Positions 1 through 8,438 of a DNA stretch of 64,000 nt are shown one piece after another. This DNA comes from Akkermansiaceae bacterium (GTDB taxonomy: Bacteria; Verrucomicrobiota; Verrucomicrobiia; Verrucomicrobiales; Akkermansiaceae). The notes under the pieces are model-generated. The model was not told the origin of the DNA. It made no database searches and saw only the letters and a program-made list of their open reading frames with translations. A program made the translations under genes and the position numbers. The DNA is taken from positions 558,001 to 622,000 of the forward strand of contig JACKQB010000001.1 of NCBI GenBank assembly GCA_024233115.1, given 5' to 3'. The stretch's first letter is position 1. The number at the start of each line of letters is the position of its first letter.

Positions 1-1581
1 GAGGACGCTGGTCGCATCAAGGTGGTGGGCATTTTTCAGTCGAAGGATGATGACTTGCAGGTTTTTATCAGCCGTCGTACGCTGGACCTGGGTCCGGAAC
101 AGGTCGGCGGCGCCAAAAAACAGGTCACCTTCGACATGGACGATCGAGATCGCCGGGTTCGGGCGTTGGCGTTTTTCGCCGAGCTCCGCCAGATCACCGG
201 CGTCGTTGAGGCCGTATTCCACCAGGTGGGGGCTGGAGGCTTTGCGCAGGAAGAGTGTGATCGACAGGCTTACCCCGATGAATATGGCGTAATCGAGACG
301 CGTTAGAAGCGTGGCAGCAAAGGTCACGATGATCACCAGGGCATCATCCGGCGTGGTGCGCAGGCAGACCCGGATGTTCTTCCAGTTGATCAGTGAAACT
401 GCGATACCGATGACGAGGGCGGCGAGCGAGGTTTTGGGGATGTTTTCAACTATCGGAAGTTTCACCAGGGCATAGAACCCGACCAGGCAGAGGAGGCCGC
501 AGAACATCGAGGAAAAACGCGACTTCGAGCGCGACTCGTAGTTCAGCGCCGAGCGTGTCAGAGAGCCGGATGCGGGCATGGCAGCGACCAGGGAGGTGAC
601 GATGTTGGCCATACCGACCGAGAGCATGTCCTGGTTGACATCGGATCTGCTTCCGGAGCGGCTCGCCAGGGATTTGGCCATCACCGTGTTTTCCAACGAG
701 GCGAGGAAGGCGATGGCAAAGGCGACTCCGGTGAGGGCTGAGATATCATCCCAGTTGAAGTTGGGGAGGGATGGTGTGAGTTTATCAAGCTGGAACGCAT
801 TGAATGTTTCCAGTGAGGCGAAGGGGGGCACCCACATACGCAGTATCCAGCCTGCGAGTGCGGATAGGGTCAGGCTGATGGCGAAGTTCGGGAGTGTAGG
901 GATTTTTTTCTGGAGCACGAGATAGAGCATCAAGGTGCCGGCTCCCAACACAACAGGCTGCCAGTGATAATGCTCCCAGAGTCCGGCCATCTTCTCGACG
1001 ATGGTAAAAAAGGTTTTCGCCGATGCGCCTTCGCGCATGGGGTCTGCAATACCTAACAGGTGTTTGAGCTGGTTGGTGAGGATGAGTAAGGCGGCTCCGG
1101 TGATATAACCCACGAGAACACTGCGACTGACGTATTGCAAGAGGTCAGCCACTTTGAAAAGTGCGCCAAAGACGGACAGGATACCGACCATCATGACCAG
1201 TAGCGGCATGTAATCCACGACAGGTTTGTCCATGGTTCCAGACGCTGCTGCAAAAAAACTGAACACCATAAACGATGTCGCGTTTGTAGGGCCGAGGATG
1301 GTGTGACGTGAGCTGGAGAAAATGGGTGCTACGATGGCCGCCATGGCCGAACAGAGGATGCCATAATAGATCGGGAGTTCCGCGATGGCGGCGTATGCCA
1401 TGCCCTGGGGCAGTGCGAGCAAGGCAACGTTGAGCGCGGCCTTGATATCGTAGCCAAACTTTTCGCGGTTGTAGGTCTTGATCGATTTTCTGATAGGAAA
1501 CCAATCCAAACCGTTACCGGAGAGAATCCGAAAGGTTTCTCTCCGCACCTTGCGCATGGTGGATTTGAAATGGCGCATCAT
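1..1581 (-). CDS. SulP-family sulfate/anion permease with STAS domain (3' end outside window)
   Basis: An open frame of 527 codons runs from the ATG at 1581 off the left edge, so the C-terminus is missing. SulP proteins are inner-membrane anion transporters or symporters (sulfate, bicarbonate and similar). The translation has a run of hydrophobic segments from about residue 40 to 430, with the family-like stretches LPQGMAYAAIAELPIYYG and LGPTNATSFM near the N-terminus. A STAS domain begins near residue 470 (VHVEGDLFFGA, then HHLDATSV at the edge). The start has an AGGAAA ribosome-binding site about 9 nt upstream; a second ATG at 1578 is equally possible. It lies 6 nt after the LptF/LptG-like gene and is probably co-transcribed with it. 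The substrate cannot be told from sequence. Confidence 0.9.
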   Translation of the reverse strand, partial: MMRHFKSTMRKVRRETFRILSGNGLDWFPIRKSIKTYNREKFGYDIKAALNVALLALPQGMAYAAIAELPIYYGILCSAMAAIVAPIFSSSRHTILGPTNATSFMVFSFFAAASGTMDKPVVDYMPLLVMMVGILSVFGALFKVADLLQYVSRSVLVGYITGAALLILTNQLKHLLGIADPMREGASAKTFFTIVEKMAGLWEHYHWQPVVLGAGTLMLYLVLQKKIPTLPNFAISLTLSALAGWILRMWVPPFASLETFNAFQLDKLTPSLPNFNWDDISALTGVAFAIAFLASLENTVMAKSLASRSGSRSDVNQDMLSVGMANIVTSLVAAMPASGSLTRSALNYESRSKSRFSSMFCGLLCLVGFYALVKLPIVENIPKTSLAALVIGIAVSLINWKNIRVCLRTTPDDALVIIVTFAATLLTRLDYAIFIGVSLSITLFLRKASSPHLVEYGLNDAGDLAELGEKRQRPNPAISIVHVEGDLFFGAADLFRTQVQRTTADKNLQVIILRLKNAHHLDATSVL

Positions 1582-1587
1582 AACCGG

Positions 1588-2751
1588 TTATTTCCTGCGG
1601 GCCTTGAAGAATAGCAAGACACCGAGGCCAAGACAGGTGAAGTTGGGTAGCCAGTAGAGCAGGATGGCTGTGTTGCCGGGTTTTTTCTGGAATGAGTCGG
1701 CAATCATAAAAAAGAGGAAGTATCCCAGTCCCACCAGGATACTGATGGCAAGACCGGTGGAGGTTTCTTTGCGGCGGGCATTGATCCCGAGCGGAACCGC
1801 CACCAGGGAAAGTGCGAGGCAGGCCATGGAGAACGCATAACGTCGATGGACCTCGTTGCTGAGCTTGTAACGGTCTTTATCCGCCATCCCGGGGTCATCA
1901 GCAAGGGCCTCCCGAATCTGGGCATTGGTCATGGTGCTGGCTTTCTGCTTTTTTTTACGGTCCACGGCGAAGTCAAAGAGCAGCGGTTCTTGCTCGCCAA
2001 TGAAAGCGAGTTCGCGTTTGCCGTCCGGGGTGCGCGTTTCCATATACGCATCTGTCAGATGGAGACGGATCTGCTTGCTCTCCTGGATGATCTTGAGTTT
2101 CGCCTCGCGAGCGTAGACACTCGACTTCGGGAAGCCCGTTTCATTTTGCTTGTCGAGCATATAGAGGTGCATGCCCTTGAGGAGGTCGCCATCACGTGCT
2201 TCCACAAAGATCTTCTGGTCTTGAAAACGTGTCTGGACCACGCCGGGGTCGAGCATGGCATTCGGGTTTTCCTTGACCGCCTCATACAGGACGTATTTCA
2301 TCTCGTCTTTCGCCTTCGGCGCCATACTGATGTTCAGCCATAGGCAGAAACAGCAGAGCAGGGTGGCAATCACGTAGACAGGTGCGGCGACACGCAGTAG
2401 GCCGACACCGGCCATACGCATGCTGACGAGCTCGTTTTCTGCGGAGATCCGGCCGAAGACTAACAGCACCGCGACGAGAAAGCCCCATGGTATGGTGTAG
2501 ATCTGGGAAAAGGGCAAGACACTGAAAATGAAGCGGATGACGAGGGCGGGGGAGGCGTGCTCCTCGACCAGCAGGGGTCTCAGTTCCTTAAAGAGGTTGC
2601 CCATCACCAGCAGCACGCTGAGAACGATGACACCAAAGATCGTGGCAGCAACAATCTGCTTGCCGATATAGCGATCCATGATGCGTAACATGGAAGGCAT
2701 TTTGGGGCGAAATCGGGGGACTGTCGAGAATCGACTGCTGGGCGGCTTCAT
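1588..2751 (-). CDS. LptF/LptG (YjgP/YjgQ) family permease
   Basis: 387 codons. The protein has N-terminal membrane helices (MLRIMDRYIGKQIVAATI, then a GNLFKELRPLLVE loop), a central periplasmic region (about residues 120-290) and a hydrophobic C-terminal half ending LLYWLPNFTCLGLGVLLFF. This is the usual layout of LptF and LptG, the membrane subunits of the LPS export ABC transporter. Length fits the family (about 350-390). Only one such gene is seen here and no LptB ATPase is nearby; whether it is LptF or LptG is not resolved. The reading frame has a first ATG at 2751, but the conserved part begins at the ATG at 2691, which may be the true start. It lies in a leftward cluster with flotillin upstream and SulP downstream. 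Confidence 0.85.
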   Translation of the reverse strand: MKPPSSRFSTVPRFRPKMPSMLRIMDRYIGKQIVAATIFGVIVLSVLLVMGNLFKELRPLLVEEHASPALVIRFIFSVLPFSQIYTIPWGFLVAVLLVFGRISAENELVSMRMAGVGLLRVAAPVYVIATLLCCFCLWLNISMAPKAKDEMKYVLYEAVKENPNAMLDPGVVQTRFQDQKIFVEARDGDLLKGMHLYMLDKQNETGFPKSSVYAREAKLKIIQESKQIRLHLTDAYMETRTPDGKRELAFIGEQEPLLFDFAVDRKKKQKASTMTNAQIREALADDPGMADKDRYKLSNEVHRRYAFSMACLALSLVAVPLGINARRKETSTGLAISILVGLGYFLFFMIADSFQKKPGNTAILLYWLPNFTCLGLGVLLFFKARRK

Positions 2752-2770
2752 TTATGCCACGAAAAATACA

Positions 2771-3256
2771 TCAAGCGTCCTGCATGGACTTCGGCTTGCC
2801 GAGGATCTCGGTGAGGACAATGGCCTGGCGCGCCGACTGCGGGCTGGAGAGTAGTGCGTGCACCGAGGTCTGTGGCTTGCTCCGGCGTCTGCGTTTACCG
2901 GACGAGAGCTGTTGGAAACGTGCGGCGGCGGCTTTTTCCTCAGCTGTTAGCTGTCTCACCTGGGCTTTTTTCGGCAGCGACACCTGTTGCGGCTGTGGCC
3001 GTTGTTGGGCGTGCTGCGGATGTTGGACAAGGGGTGGTGGCGCCTGGGGGAGCGGCGGCGGCGATGGGGCGGGCTGTTGTACCGTCGTTTGACGTTGCCG
3101 GATCTCCTCGCGGAATTCTTCATAGATATCCTCCAGCGACTCCGAGATGCCGTGCTGCTGTTCGCCCTTTCCCTTGACTTTCTCCAGGAGCCACTTAATG
3201 GCACTGACCACTACAAAAAGGATCAGGATGATAATCCGTCCGTCGATTTCTTCCAT
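2771..3256 (-). CDS. small membrane-anchored protein, Q/P-rich, unknown function
   Basis: 161 aa. There is a single N-terminal hydrophobic helix (GRIIILILFVVVSAIKWLL), then an acidic helical stretch (SLEDIYEEFREEIRQRQ). A long Pro/Gln-rich linker follows (about residues 60-110), then a basic patch (GKRRRR) and a C-terminal helix ending ARQAIVLTEILGKPKSMQ. The tail resembles C-termini of unnamed proteins of Planctomycetes and Verrucomicrobia, but I know no function. It sits between the flotillin-like gene upstream and the LptF/LptG gene (19-nt gap), so a role in envelope organisation is possible but unproven. The linker looks like a disordered spacer holding the C-terminal helix away from the membrane. 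Confidence 0.7.
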   Translation of the reverse strand: MEEIDGRIIILILFVVVSAIKWLLEKVKGKGEQQHGISESLEDIYEEFREEIRQRQTTVQQPAPSPPPLPQAPPPLVQHPQHAQQRPQPQQVSLPKKAQVRQLTAEEKAAAARFQQLSSGKRRRRSKPQTSVHALLSSPQSARQAIVLTEILGKPKSMQDA

Positions 3257-3340
3257 GGTGGATTGAGGGTGGGGTGCAGGGAGTGGCGTTTGGGGGGAGG
3301 AAGCCGACCACGTGTTGGTGGTCGGCTCTGCTAGCCGGAT

Positions 3341-4390
3341 TTACTCGTTCGTCTCACCGCTGTCACCGGCGATGGAATCCCGCATCTTGGTGTCGGCCTT
3401 GACGTTCTGGTATTTGACATAGTCCATAATTCCGAGGTTGCCGCTGCGGAACGCCTCGGCGATCGCCATCGGGATTTCCGCCTCGGCTTCCACCACCTTG
3501 GCGCGCATCTCCTGGGTGCGGGCGCTCATTTCCTGCTCCACAGCCACGGCAGCCGCGCGGCGCATCTCGGCCTTGGCCTGGGCGACTTGTTTGTCGGCTT
3601 CAGCCTGCTCGGCCTGGAGTCGGGCGCCGATGTTGTCGGCCACGTCGACGTCGGCGATATCGATGGAGAGAATTTCAAATGCGGTGGAGGCGTCGACCCC
3701 TTTCTCCAGAACGAGTTTGGAAATGTTATCGGGGTTTTCCAGGACGTGTTTGTAGGAAACGGCGGAGCCGACCGAGGTGACGATGCCCTCACCCACGCGG
3801 GCGATGATGGTTTCCTCGGTGGCGCCACCGACAAAGCGGTCGAGGTTGGTGCGCACGGTGACCCGGGCGCGGGCGTTGACGGCGATACCGTCTTTGGCCA
3901 CAGCGGTGATCTTGGTGGTGCCCATGGCAGGGTTCGGGCAGTCGATGACTTTCGGGTTGATCGAGGTGCGGACGGCTTCGAGCACGGTTTTTCCGGTGTC
4001 CTTGGTGGCGAGGTCGATGGCGCAGGCGCGGTCGTAGCTCAGCGAGATTCCGGCTTTATCGGCGGCGATCATGGCGAGGACGACGTGGGTGATGTCGCCT
4101 CCGGAGAGGTAGTGGGCCTCCAGTTGGTCCGTGGAAAATGGCAGGCCGGCCTTGACGGCCGTGATGCGGCTGTTGACGATCAGTGCGGGCGGCACCTTGC
4201 GGAAGCGCATAAACACGAGGTTCATCATGCTGACCGGTGCTCCGGCGGTACGGGCTTGCAGCCAGATACCGAAGAATTTCATCAGGACGACCAGGAAGAT
4301 AAGAACGAAGATGATCGCCACACCGAGGAGGATGACACCGATCATGGGTGGGAATTTGGCGACGATTGGGGTGAGGGTAAGAGCGGGCAT
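3341..4390 (-). CDS. floA: flotillin-like protein FloA (YqfA/UPF0365 family)
   Basis: 349 aa from the chosen ATG at 4390. An N-terminal hydrophobic hairpin (IGVILLGVAIIFVLIFLVVL) is followed by the family segment with WLQARTAGAPVSMMNLVFMR, an SPFH-like core (about residues 80-220) and an Ala/Glu-rich coiled coil (about 240-310, QAEQAEADKQVAQAKAEM). FloA proteins scaffold functional membrane microdomains and affect membrane fluidity and secretion. The frame stays open upstream to 4453, but those extra 21 residues are polar, unlike the family N-terminus, so the inner ATG is preferred. It is the first gene of a leftward cluster ending in the LptF/LptG-like and SulP genes. Confidence 0.9.
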   Translation of the reverse strand: MPALTLTPIVAKFPPMIGVILLGVAIIFVLIFLVVLMKFFGIWLQARTAGAPVSMMNLVFMRFRKVPPALIVNSRITAVKAGLPFSTDQLEAHYLSGGDITHVVLAMIAADKAGISLSYDRACAIDLATKDTGKTVLEAVRTSINPKVIDCPNPAMGTTKITAVAKDGIAVNARARVTVRTNLDRFVGGATEETIIARVGEGIVTSVGSAVSYKHVLENPDNISKLVLEKGVDASTAFEILSIDIADVDVADNIGARLQAEQAEADKQVAQAKAEMRRAAAVAVEQEMSARTQEMRAKVVEAEAEIPMAIAEAFRSGNLGIMDYVKYQNVKADTKMRDSIAGDSGETNE

Positions 4391-4525
4391 GGTTTGAGTG
4401 GGCTGTTGGTTGGTAGTTGTCAGTAATCTGTGGCAACTATGGCCTGGTTGCAAGAAACATCAGTAAAAATTACCCTATAATGACGCCTTGCTTTCCCGCT
4501 GGGATGGGTTATGCAACTCCCTGAC

Positions 4526-4720
4526 ATGAAACAGTTCATTTTTAGCACATTTGCAATCGTTGGTTTGTTCGCCTTTATTTCCTGTGAACGCCACGACTGG
4601 GAAGACAGTACCGAAGGTAAGAAGGACGGGACAAAGAACCTCTACCCGAAGGAGGATAAGAAGGCCGGGCACGAGCAGGAAGGTCACGGTCATGCTTCAG
4701 GTGAAAGCGATAATCACTAG
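4526..4720 (+). CDS. small His-rich lipoprotein
   Basis: 64 aa from the ATG at 4526. A lipoprotein signal peptide ends in FAFISC with the acylated Cys at residue 20. The remainder is short and very polar (Lys, Asp, Glu) and ends in a His-rich tail (GHEQEGHGHASGESDNH after a Lys run). An alternative ATG at 4511 would add five residues before the signal. A metal-binding or periplasmic buffering role could be imagined from the histidines, but no family is recognised. It is divergent from the flotillin cluster and precedes the UbiA-like gene by about 100 nt. Confidence 0.55.
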   Translation: MKQFIFSTFAIVGLFAFISCERHDWEDSTEGKKDGTKNLYPKEDKKAGHEQEGHGHASGESDNH

Positions 4721-4817
4721 TCATCTTTTTTAGCCTGCACCATGGTGAGGCAAGCCTTGAAAACACACCAGAGGCTCCACCATCGGCGGGTTTTCCGTTG
4801 TAGGCGATCAAACCCCG

Positions 4818-5747
4818 ATGAACCAACGCCGAACTCCAATCTGGTTGCTGCCCAATCTGCTGAGCGTGGATGCTCCATTGGTGGCCGTGGCGTGGATGTG
4901 GATGCTGGCACAGGCACTGCGGGTGGAATACATCCAGACGGCAGCGTGGATCGTCCTGCCGACCTCGATCTGGTGTGTCTACGTGCTCGACCGGCTCATT
5001 GACGGATGGGTGCACCCTGGGGTGCGCGCGTCGTCGCCCCGGCATATCTTCCACTGGCGCTGGCGCTGGCCTCTCCTGGCCGCAGCACTCATCGCGGGCG
5101 GGGTGAGTATCTATTACGCGATGTTCGTGCTGTCGCGGTCGATTTTTTCCGCCGGTCTGGTGGCGGCGCTGCTGTGCGGGTTTTATTTTGTGCTCGCCTT
5201 TATCAGAACCGGGGATGTGCCCTACGCGAAGAATTTTATCGCCGGGATGATTTTTGCCATGGGGATTGGGATTCCGGTCAATGCCGCCAATGCCACCTTG
5301 TTGGTGACCGACTTGAATGACGTTCTTTATGCCTTCAGGCACACCGGCATGGTTGATGCCACGTGGAATTTTGGCAGGATGGTGCTGAGTACGATGATCG
5401 TGATTTTTGTCCACTGCCGGGAAGTCTGGGTGTTTGGTCTGCTTTGTATGATGAACATCACGGCGATCGACCTGTGGGAAAAAGCAGCCGGTTCGGTGGA
5501 TGAACATGCGGTGGACAGGCACGAGCAGACATTGACCCTGGGGCTGATTATCCTTGCCGGTGGCTCGCTGGTGTTTGCGGCGATGTATGCCGACCAGTAT
5601 TCCAAGCCGTTTTTCTATGCCGTGATGGTGGGAGCGGCGGGGCTTCAGGTGATCAATCACTACCGGGACCGGTTTTCCATGAACTCCCTGCGGGTGCTGG
5701 CAGACGTCGCCCTGCTCGTTCCCGTGCCAATTTTTCTGGTCGCCTGA
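4818..5747 (+). CDS. UbiA-related polytopic membrane protein
   Basis: 309 aa and largely hydrophobic. The first helices contain TSIWCVYVLDRLIDGW, which resembles the first Asp-rich motif of UbiA-superfamily prenyltransferases in a reduced DRxxD form. A later polar loop reads MNITAIDLWEKAAG, at the place of a second Asp motif. UbiA enzymes attach prenyl chains to aromatic acceptors in the membrane. The motifs here are weaker than in true UbiA/CyoE (compare the gene at 12864), so substrate and even catalysis are uncertain. It is followed 27 nt later by the SprT-like gene. Similar unnamed proteins are, as far as I recall, common in Verrucomicrobia and Planctomycetes. Confidence 0.65.
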   Translation: MNQRRTPIWLLPNLLSVDAPLVAVAWMWMLAQALRVEYIQTAAWIVLPTSIWCVYVLDRLIDGWVHPGVRASSPRHIFHWRWRWPLLAAALIAGGVSIYYAMFVLSRSIFSAGLVAALLCGFYFVLAFIRTGDVPYAKNFIAGMIFAMGIGIPVNAANATLLVTDLNDVLYAFRHTGMVDATWNFGRMVLSTMIVIFVHCREVWVFGLLCMMNITAIDLWEKAAGSVDEHAVDRHEQTLTLGLIILAGGSLVFAAMYADQYSKPFFYAVMVGAAGLQVINHYRDRFSMNSLRVLADVALLVPVPIFLVA

Positions 5748-5774
5748 GCGGGGTGGGTTACTCTAAAAGCACCG

Positions 5775-6380
5775 ATGCGATTCGACCGACAGCTGGAGTT
5801 TTTATTCTTCGGGAACAAGAAAAAGGCTCTTCAAACCTCCGCTCCGCCTAAGCAGCAGGAGGCTCGGGAAAGAGGTGGGATCGATCAAGAAAGGACCGCG
5901 CAATGTGCGGCCATGCTGCGCACCCTGGGAATGGATGAGCTGGCGTCGAGGGTGCTTGTCATTTGGAACAAACGCATGCGAACCACGGCTGGCCGGGCAT
6001 TCTGGCCGGAGGGGAAAATCGAATTGAACCCGAAGCTGAGGCAGGTGGCGGAGGAGGAAGTGCATGGCACCATGCTGCATGAATTGGCCCATCTGCTGGC
6101 TTACGCACGGGCCGGGCGGAAGAGGATTGCGGCCCACGGTGCCGAGTGGCGGCAGGCATGCTGCGACCTCGGCATCCCCGGTGAGCGGGCCACCCATTCG
6201 CTGCCCCTGCCAGGAAGAACCATGGTGCGGAAGTGGCGCTACACCTGCCCTCGTTGTGGTGAGGGCTTTGACCGGGTCAGGAAAATGAAACGCTACGCCG
6301 GATGTTACACCTGTTGCAAAACCCACAACGGCGGCTACTACGATAAGAGATTCCGTTTGCAGGAGACGAAACTCGGTTGA
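5775..6380 (+). CDS. SprT-like zinc metalloprotein
   Basis: 201 aa. The middle contains the zinc-metallopeptidase signature HELAH (about residue 100), followed by an invariant-looking GAEWRQACCDLGI stretch typical of SprT-like domains. The C-terminus has a zinc-ribbon arrangement (CPRCG, then CYTCC). SprT-like proteins include the DNA-protein-crosslink protease SPRTN; bacterial SprT members are poorly characterised. The first 45 residues are charged and probably disordered. The start ATG at 5775 lies 27 nt after the UbiA-like gene, so the two may be co-transcribed. Metal binding is well supported; the substrate is unknown. Confidence 0.8.
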   Translation: MRFDRQLEFLFFGNKKKALQTSAPPKQQEARERGGIDQERTAQCAAMLRTLGMDELASRVLVIWNKRMRTTAGRAFWPEGKIELNPKLRQVAEEEVHGTMLHELAHLLAYARAGRKRIAAHGAEWRQACCDLGIPGERATHSLPLPGRTMVRKWRYTCPRCGEGFDRVRKMKRYAGCYTCCKTHNGGYYDKRFRLQETKLG

Positions 6381-6391
6381 AACCCGGCCTG

Positions 6392-6694
6392 CTATCCCTC
6401 GCTCGCCACCTGGCTCTTCAACCACTTCTCCACCCAGATCGGGGCGAAGGGGACGAGCGAGGCCATGAAGATCCAGAATGGCGGCCTGAGACTCCATTGT
6501 TGCCTCAGCTTGGCATCGAGCAGGGCGGCACAGAAAATGCAGAACAGGACACCGTGCGCCATACCGACAATGCGCACGGCCAGCGGTTCGTCCCAGATAT
6601 ATTTGAGCGGCATGGCAATACCGAGAAGAACAAGGTAGGAAATGGCCTCGACGATACTGATGACACGGAGTCGGTTGATGGCGTTGCTGAACAT
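6392..6694 (-). CDS. DUF3817 family integral membrane protein
   Basis: 100 aa from the ATG at 6694. It has three hydrophobic segments in the DUF3817 pattern: RVISIVEAISYLVLLGIAMP, then MAHGVLFCIFCAALL, then a final helix before VEKWLKSQ. DUF3817 proteins are small predicted membrane proteins of unknown function, often near transporters. The frame is open upstream to 6829, but that part reads through the repeat unit at 6723-6906 and is rejected as coding. It converges with the SprT-like gene (11-nt gap). Confidence 0.75.
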   Translation of the reverse strand: MFSNAINRLRVISIVEAISYLVLLGIAMPLKYIWDEPLAVRIVGMAHGVLFCIFCAALLDAKLRQQWSLRPPFWIFMASLVPFAPIWVEKWLKSQVASEG

Positions 6695-6722
6695 CGCGGG
6701 GTGATACGCACGGATGACGGAA

Positions 6723-6906
6723 ATGACAAGAATTTGGTATTTGGAATTGGATCCAGCCCAATCTGCGTGAGCGGATGTCTTGATCTGTGGCCATCTGTGT
6801 TTGATGGATGTTTTCAACACGGATGGCACTGATCGACACAGATGACCACGGATGGCAGATATGGGAAGGTGATTTTGTGAATGACAAGAATTTGGTATTT
6901 GGAATT
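6723..6906. repeat. MITE-like intergenic unit bounded by a perfect 26-bp direct repeat
   Basis: The same 26 bases occur at 6723-6748 and 6881-6906 (starting atgacaagaatttgg). Between them is an imperfect inverted repeat built from ctgtggccatctgtg (about 6783-6797) and cacagatgaccacgg (about 6838-6852). The unit lies in the divergent gap between the DUF3817 and chrA genes, and its right copy ends just before the chrA start. It codes for nothing recognisable. The form fits a small non-autonomous element or a genome-wide intergenic repeat. Confidence 0.6.
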
Positions 6907-6934
6907 TGAAACCAGGAGTTTAGCATTCCACCCC

Positions 6935-8131
6935 ATGCCGCACGAGAAAACCGGAGTCAAGGGACTGATAGAGTGTTTTTGGGTCTCGCTGAAACTAGGT
7001 CTTACCGCGTTTGGTGGCCCTGTGGCGCACCTTGGTTATTTCAGGGAAGTGTATGTCGAACGCGTCAAATGGTTGGGCGAAAAACGTTATGCAGAGCTGG
7101 TGGCACTGACCCAGTTCCTGCCTGGGCCGGGTAGCAGTCAGCTGGGGGCGGCCATTGGTTACGGGCGGGCTGGTTGGTTGGGCGCGCTGGGAGCATGGCT
7201 TGGCTTTACCCTGCCGTCGGCCGTGTTGATGATCTCCTTTGCCATTGGCATGGGAGGTGTGCAGGAGTGGTTAGGCACGGGGTGGCTGCATGGATTGAAA
7301 CTGGCTGCGGTGGCCGTGGTCGCGGTTGCTTTGTTGGGGATGCGGAAAAACCTCTGCCCCCGCTGGCCGGAGATGATCCTGGCCGTGGTGGCATTGACCA
7401 TTCTTATTTTGGTAACGCAGGCGTGGGTGCAGCCTGTGCTGATTCTCCTGGGAGGTGTGGTCGGGGTGTTTGTTTTCAAGGAAAAGGACAGCGAGCCCGC
7501 GGATGAAAAATACGCTGGGCAAGGCGGTTCACATGTTCGCGGTGTGGTCATCGCGGCATTGCTGCTGGTCGTATTGCTGACAGTGCCGATGATGTTTCCC
7601 GGACACAAGGATGTGCAGGCGACCGGTGGCCTGCTCCAAGCCGGCTCGTTGGTCTTTGGTGGCGGGCATGTGGTCCTGCCCCTGCTGGAGACGGGGGCGG
7701 TCGACAGCGGCTATGTCAAAGCAAACGATTTCCTTGCTGGCTATGGTGCCGCCCAGGCCGTTCCCGGACCCCTGTTTACCTTTGGTGGGTTTCTAGGTGC
7801 CTCGATGAAATTGTTCGGGAACGCATGGGTCGGGGGCGCTGTCGGGATCATTGCCATTTTCCTGCCCGGCATGGTTCTGCTGGCAGGAGGACTTCCTGTT
7901 TGGAACCGGCTCAAACATTTTGCCTGGGCGCGGGCTGGTGTCCGGGGGGCGAATGCCACGGTCGTCGGGGTGCTCGGCGCGGCATTGTTAGGGATGCTTC
8001 GCAATGGCAGCGTCGCCGGAGCCGGTGACGCCGCGGGAATCGTGCTGCTTGCCCTGGCAATCTACTTCAAATGGCTCCCCGTCTGGGCGCTGGTCATCAT
8101 TGCCGCCGTGGTGGGGGGTGTATTTGCCTAG
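6935..8131 (+). CDS. chrA: chromate transporter, CHR family (long, two-domain form)
   Basis: 398 aa from the ATG at 6935. CHR transporters export chromate; many members are annotated only by homology. Two homologous halves are visible: the first has TAFGGPVAHLGYF and QFLPGPGSSQLGAAIGY, the second has GSLVFGGGHVVLPLLE and GYGAAQAVPGPLFTFGG. These are the paired signature motifs of the family, and length matches the usual about 400 aa. The frame is open upstream to 6881, but those codons lie inside the 26-bp repeat copy, so the inner ATG, preceded by accaggag, is preferred. It borders the foreign AT-rich islet beginning after 8131. Confidence 0.9.
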   Translation: MPHEKTGVKGLIECFWVSLKLGLTAFGGPVAHLGYFREVYVERVKWLGEKRYAELVALTQFLPGPGSSQLGAAIGYGRAGWLGALGAWLGFTLPSAVLMISFAIGMGGVQEWLGTGWLHGLKLAAVAVVAVALLGMRKNLCPRWPEMILAVVALTILILVTQAWVQPVLILLGGVVGVFVFKEKDSEPADEKYAGQGGSHVRGVVIAALLLVVLLTVPMMFPGHKDVQATGGLLQAGSLVFGGGHVVLPLLETGAVDSGYVKANDFLAGYGAAQAVPGPLFTFGGFLGASMKLFGNAWVGGAVGIIAIFLPGMVLLAGGLPVWNRLKHFAWARAGVRGANATVVGVLGAALLGMLRNGSVAGAGDAAGIVLLALAIYFKWLPVWALVIIAAVVGGVFA

Positions 8132-8438
8132 TTCACGATTCGCCCAGCCTGGTGGTTATGGAGTGACTTTAACTTACCCCACATCGTAAAAAACAAAAAA
8201 TCTACAACGCCAATGGTAACAAAAATCAATGAAAGCGTGGAATTCTATCAGAAATCACCCGATATCAATTCGGCAATACTACACGATGATAATTTGGTGC
8301 TGTACATCTAACCGAGGCAAAGAACTTCCGCGTTGACCATTCCCTGCATGGACTCGCAAGGCTGAAAACAAGCATGTTTTCCAGCGCGACCTAACACGCC
8401 TGCGATTCAAGACCCAAAAAAACTCAAAAAATCACTTG
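8132..8438. other. AT-rich non-coding gap at the edge of the RHS islet
   Basis: About 300 bases between chrA and the lipoprotein gene. The base composition drops sharply here compared with chrA. I see only a 32-codon open frame (8214-8312, beginning MVTKINESVEFYQ) with no recognisable family and no clear ribosome-binding site. This is probably the left flank of the inserted region. Confidence 0.5.

Noticed and set aside
1145..1504. 119-codon minus-strand frame
   Set aside because: Wrong frame of the SulP gene, which runs off the window edge.
3587..4426. 279-codon plus-strand frame opposite the flotillin gene
   Set aside because: Asp/Gly/Val-rich shadow without any motif; FloA on the other strand is unambiguous.
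4575..5660. 361-codon His/Pro/Arg-rich minus-strand frame
   Set aside because: Antisense of the lipoprotein and UbiA-like genes; composition is the mirror of hydrophobic codons, no domain.
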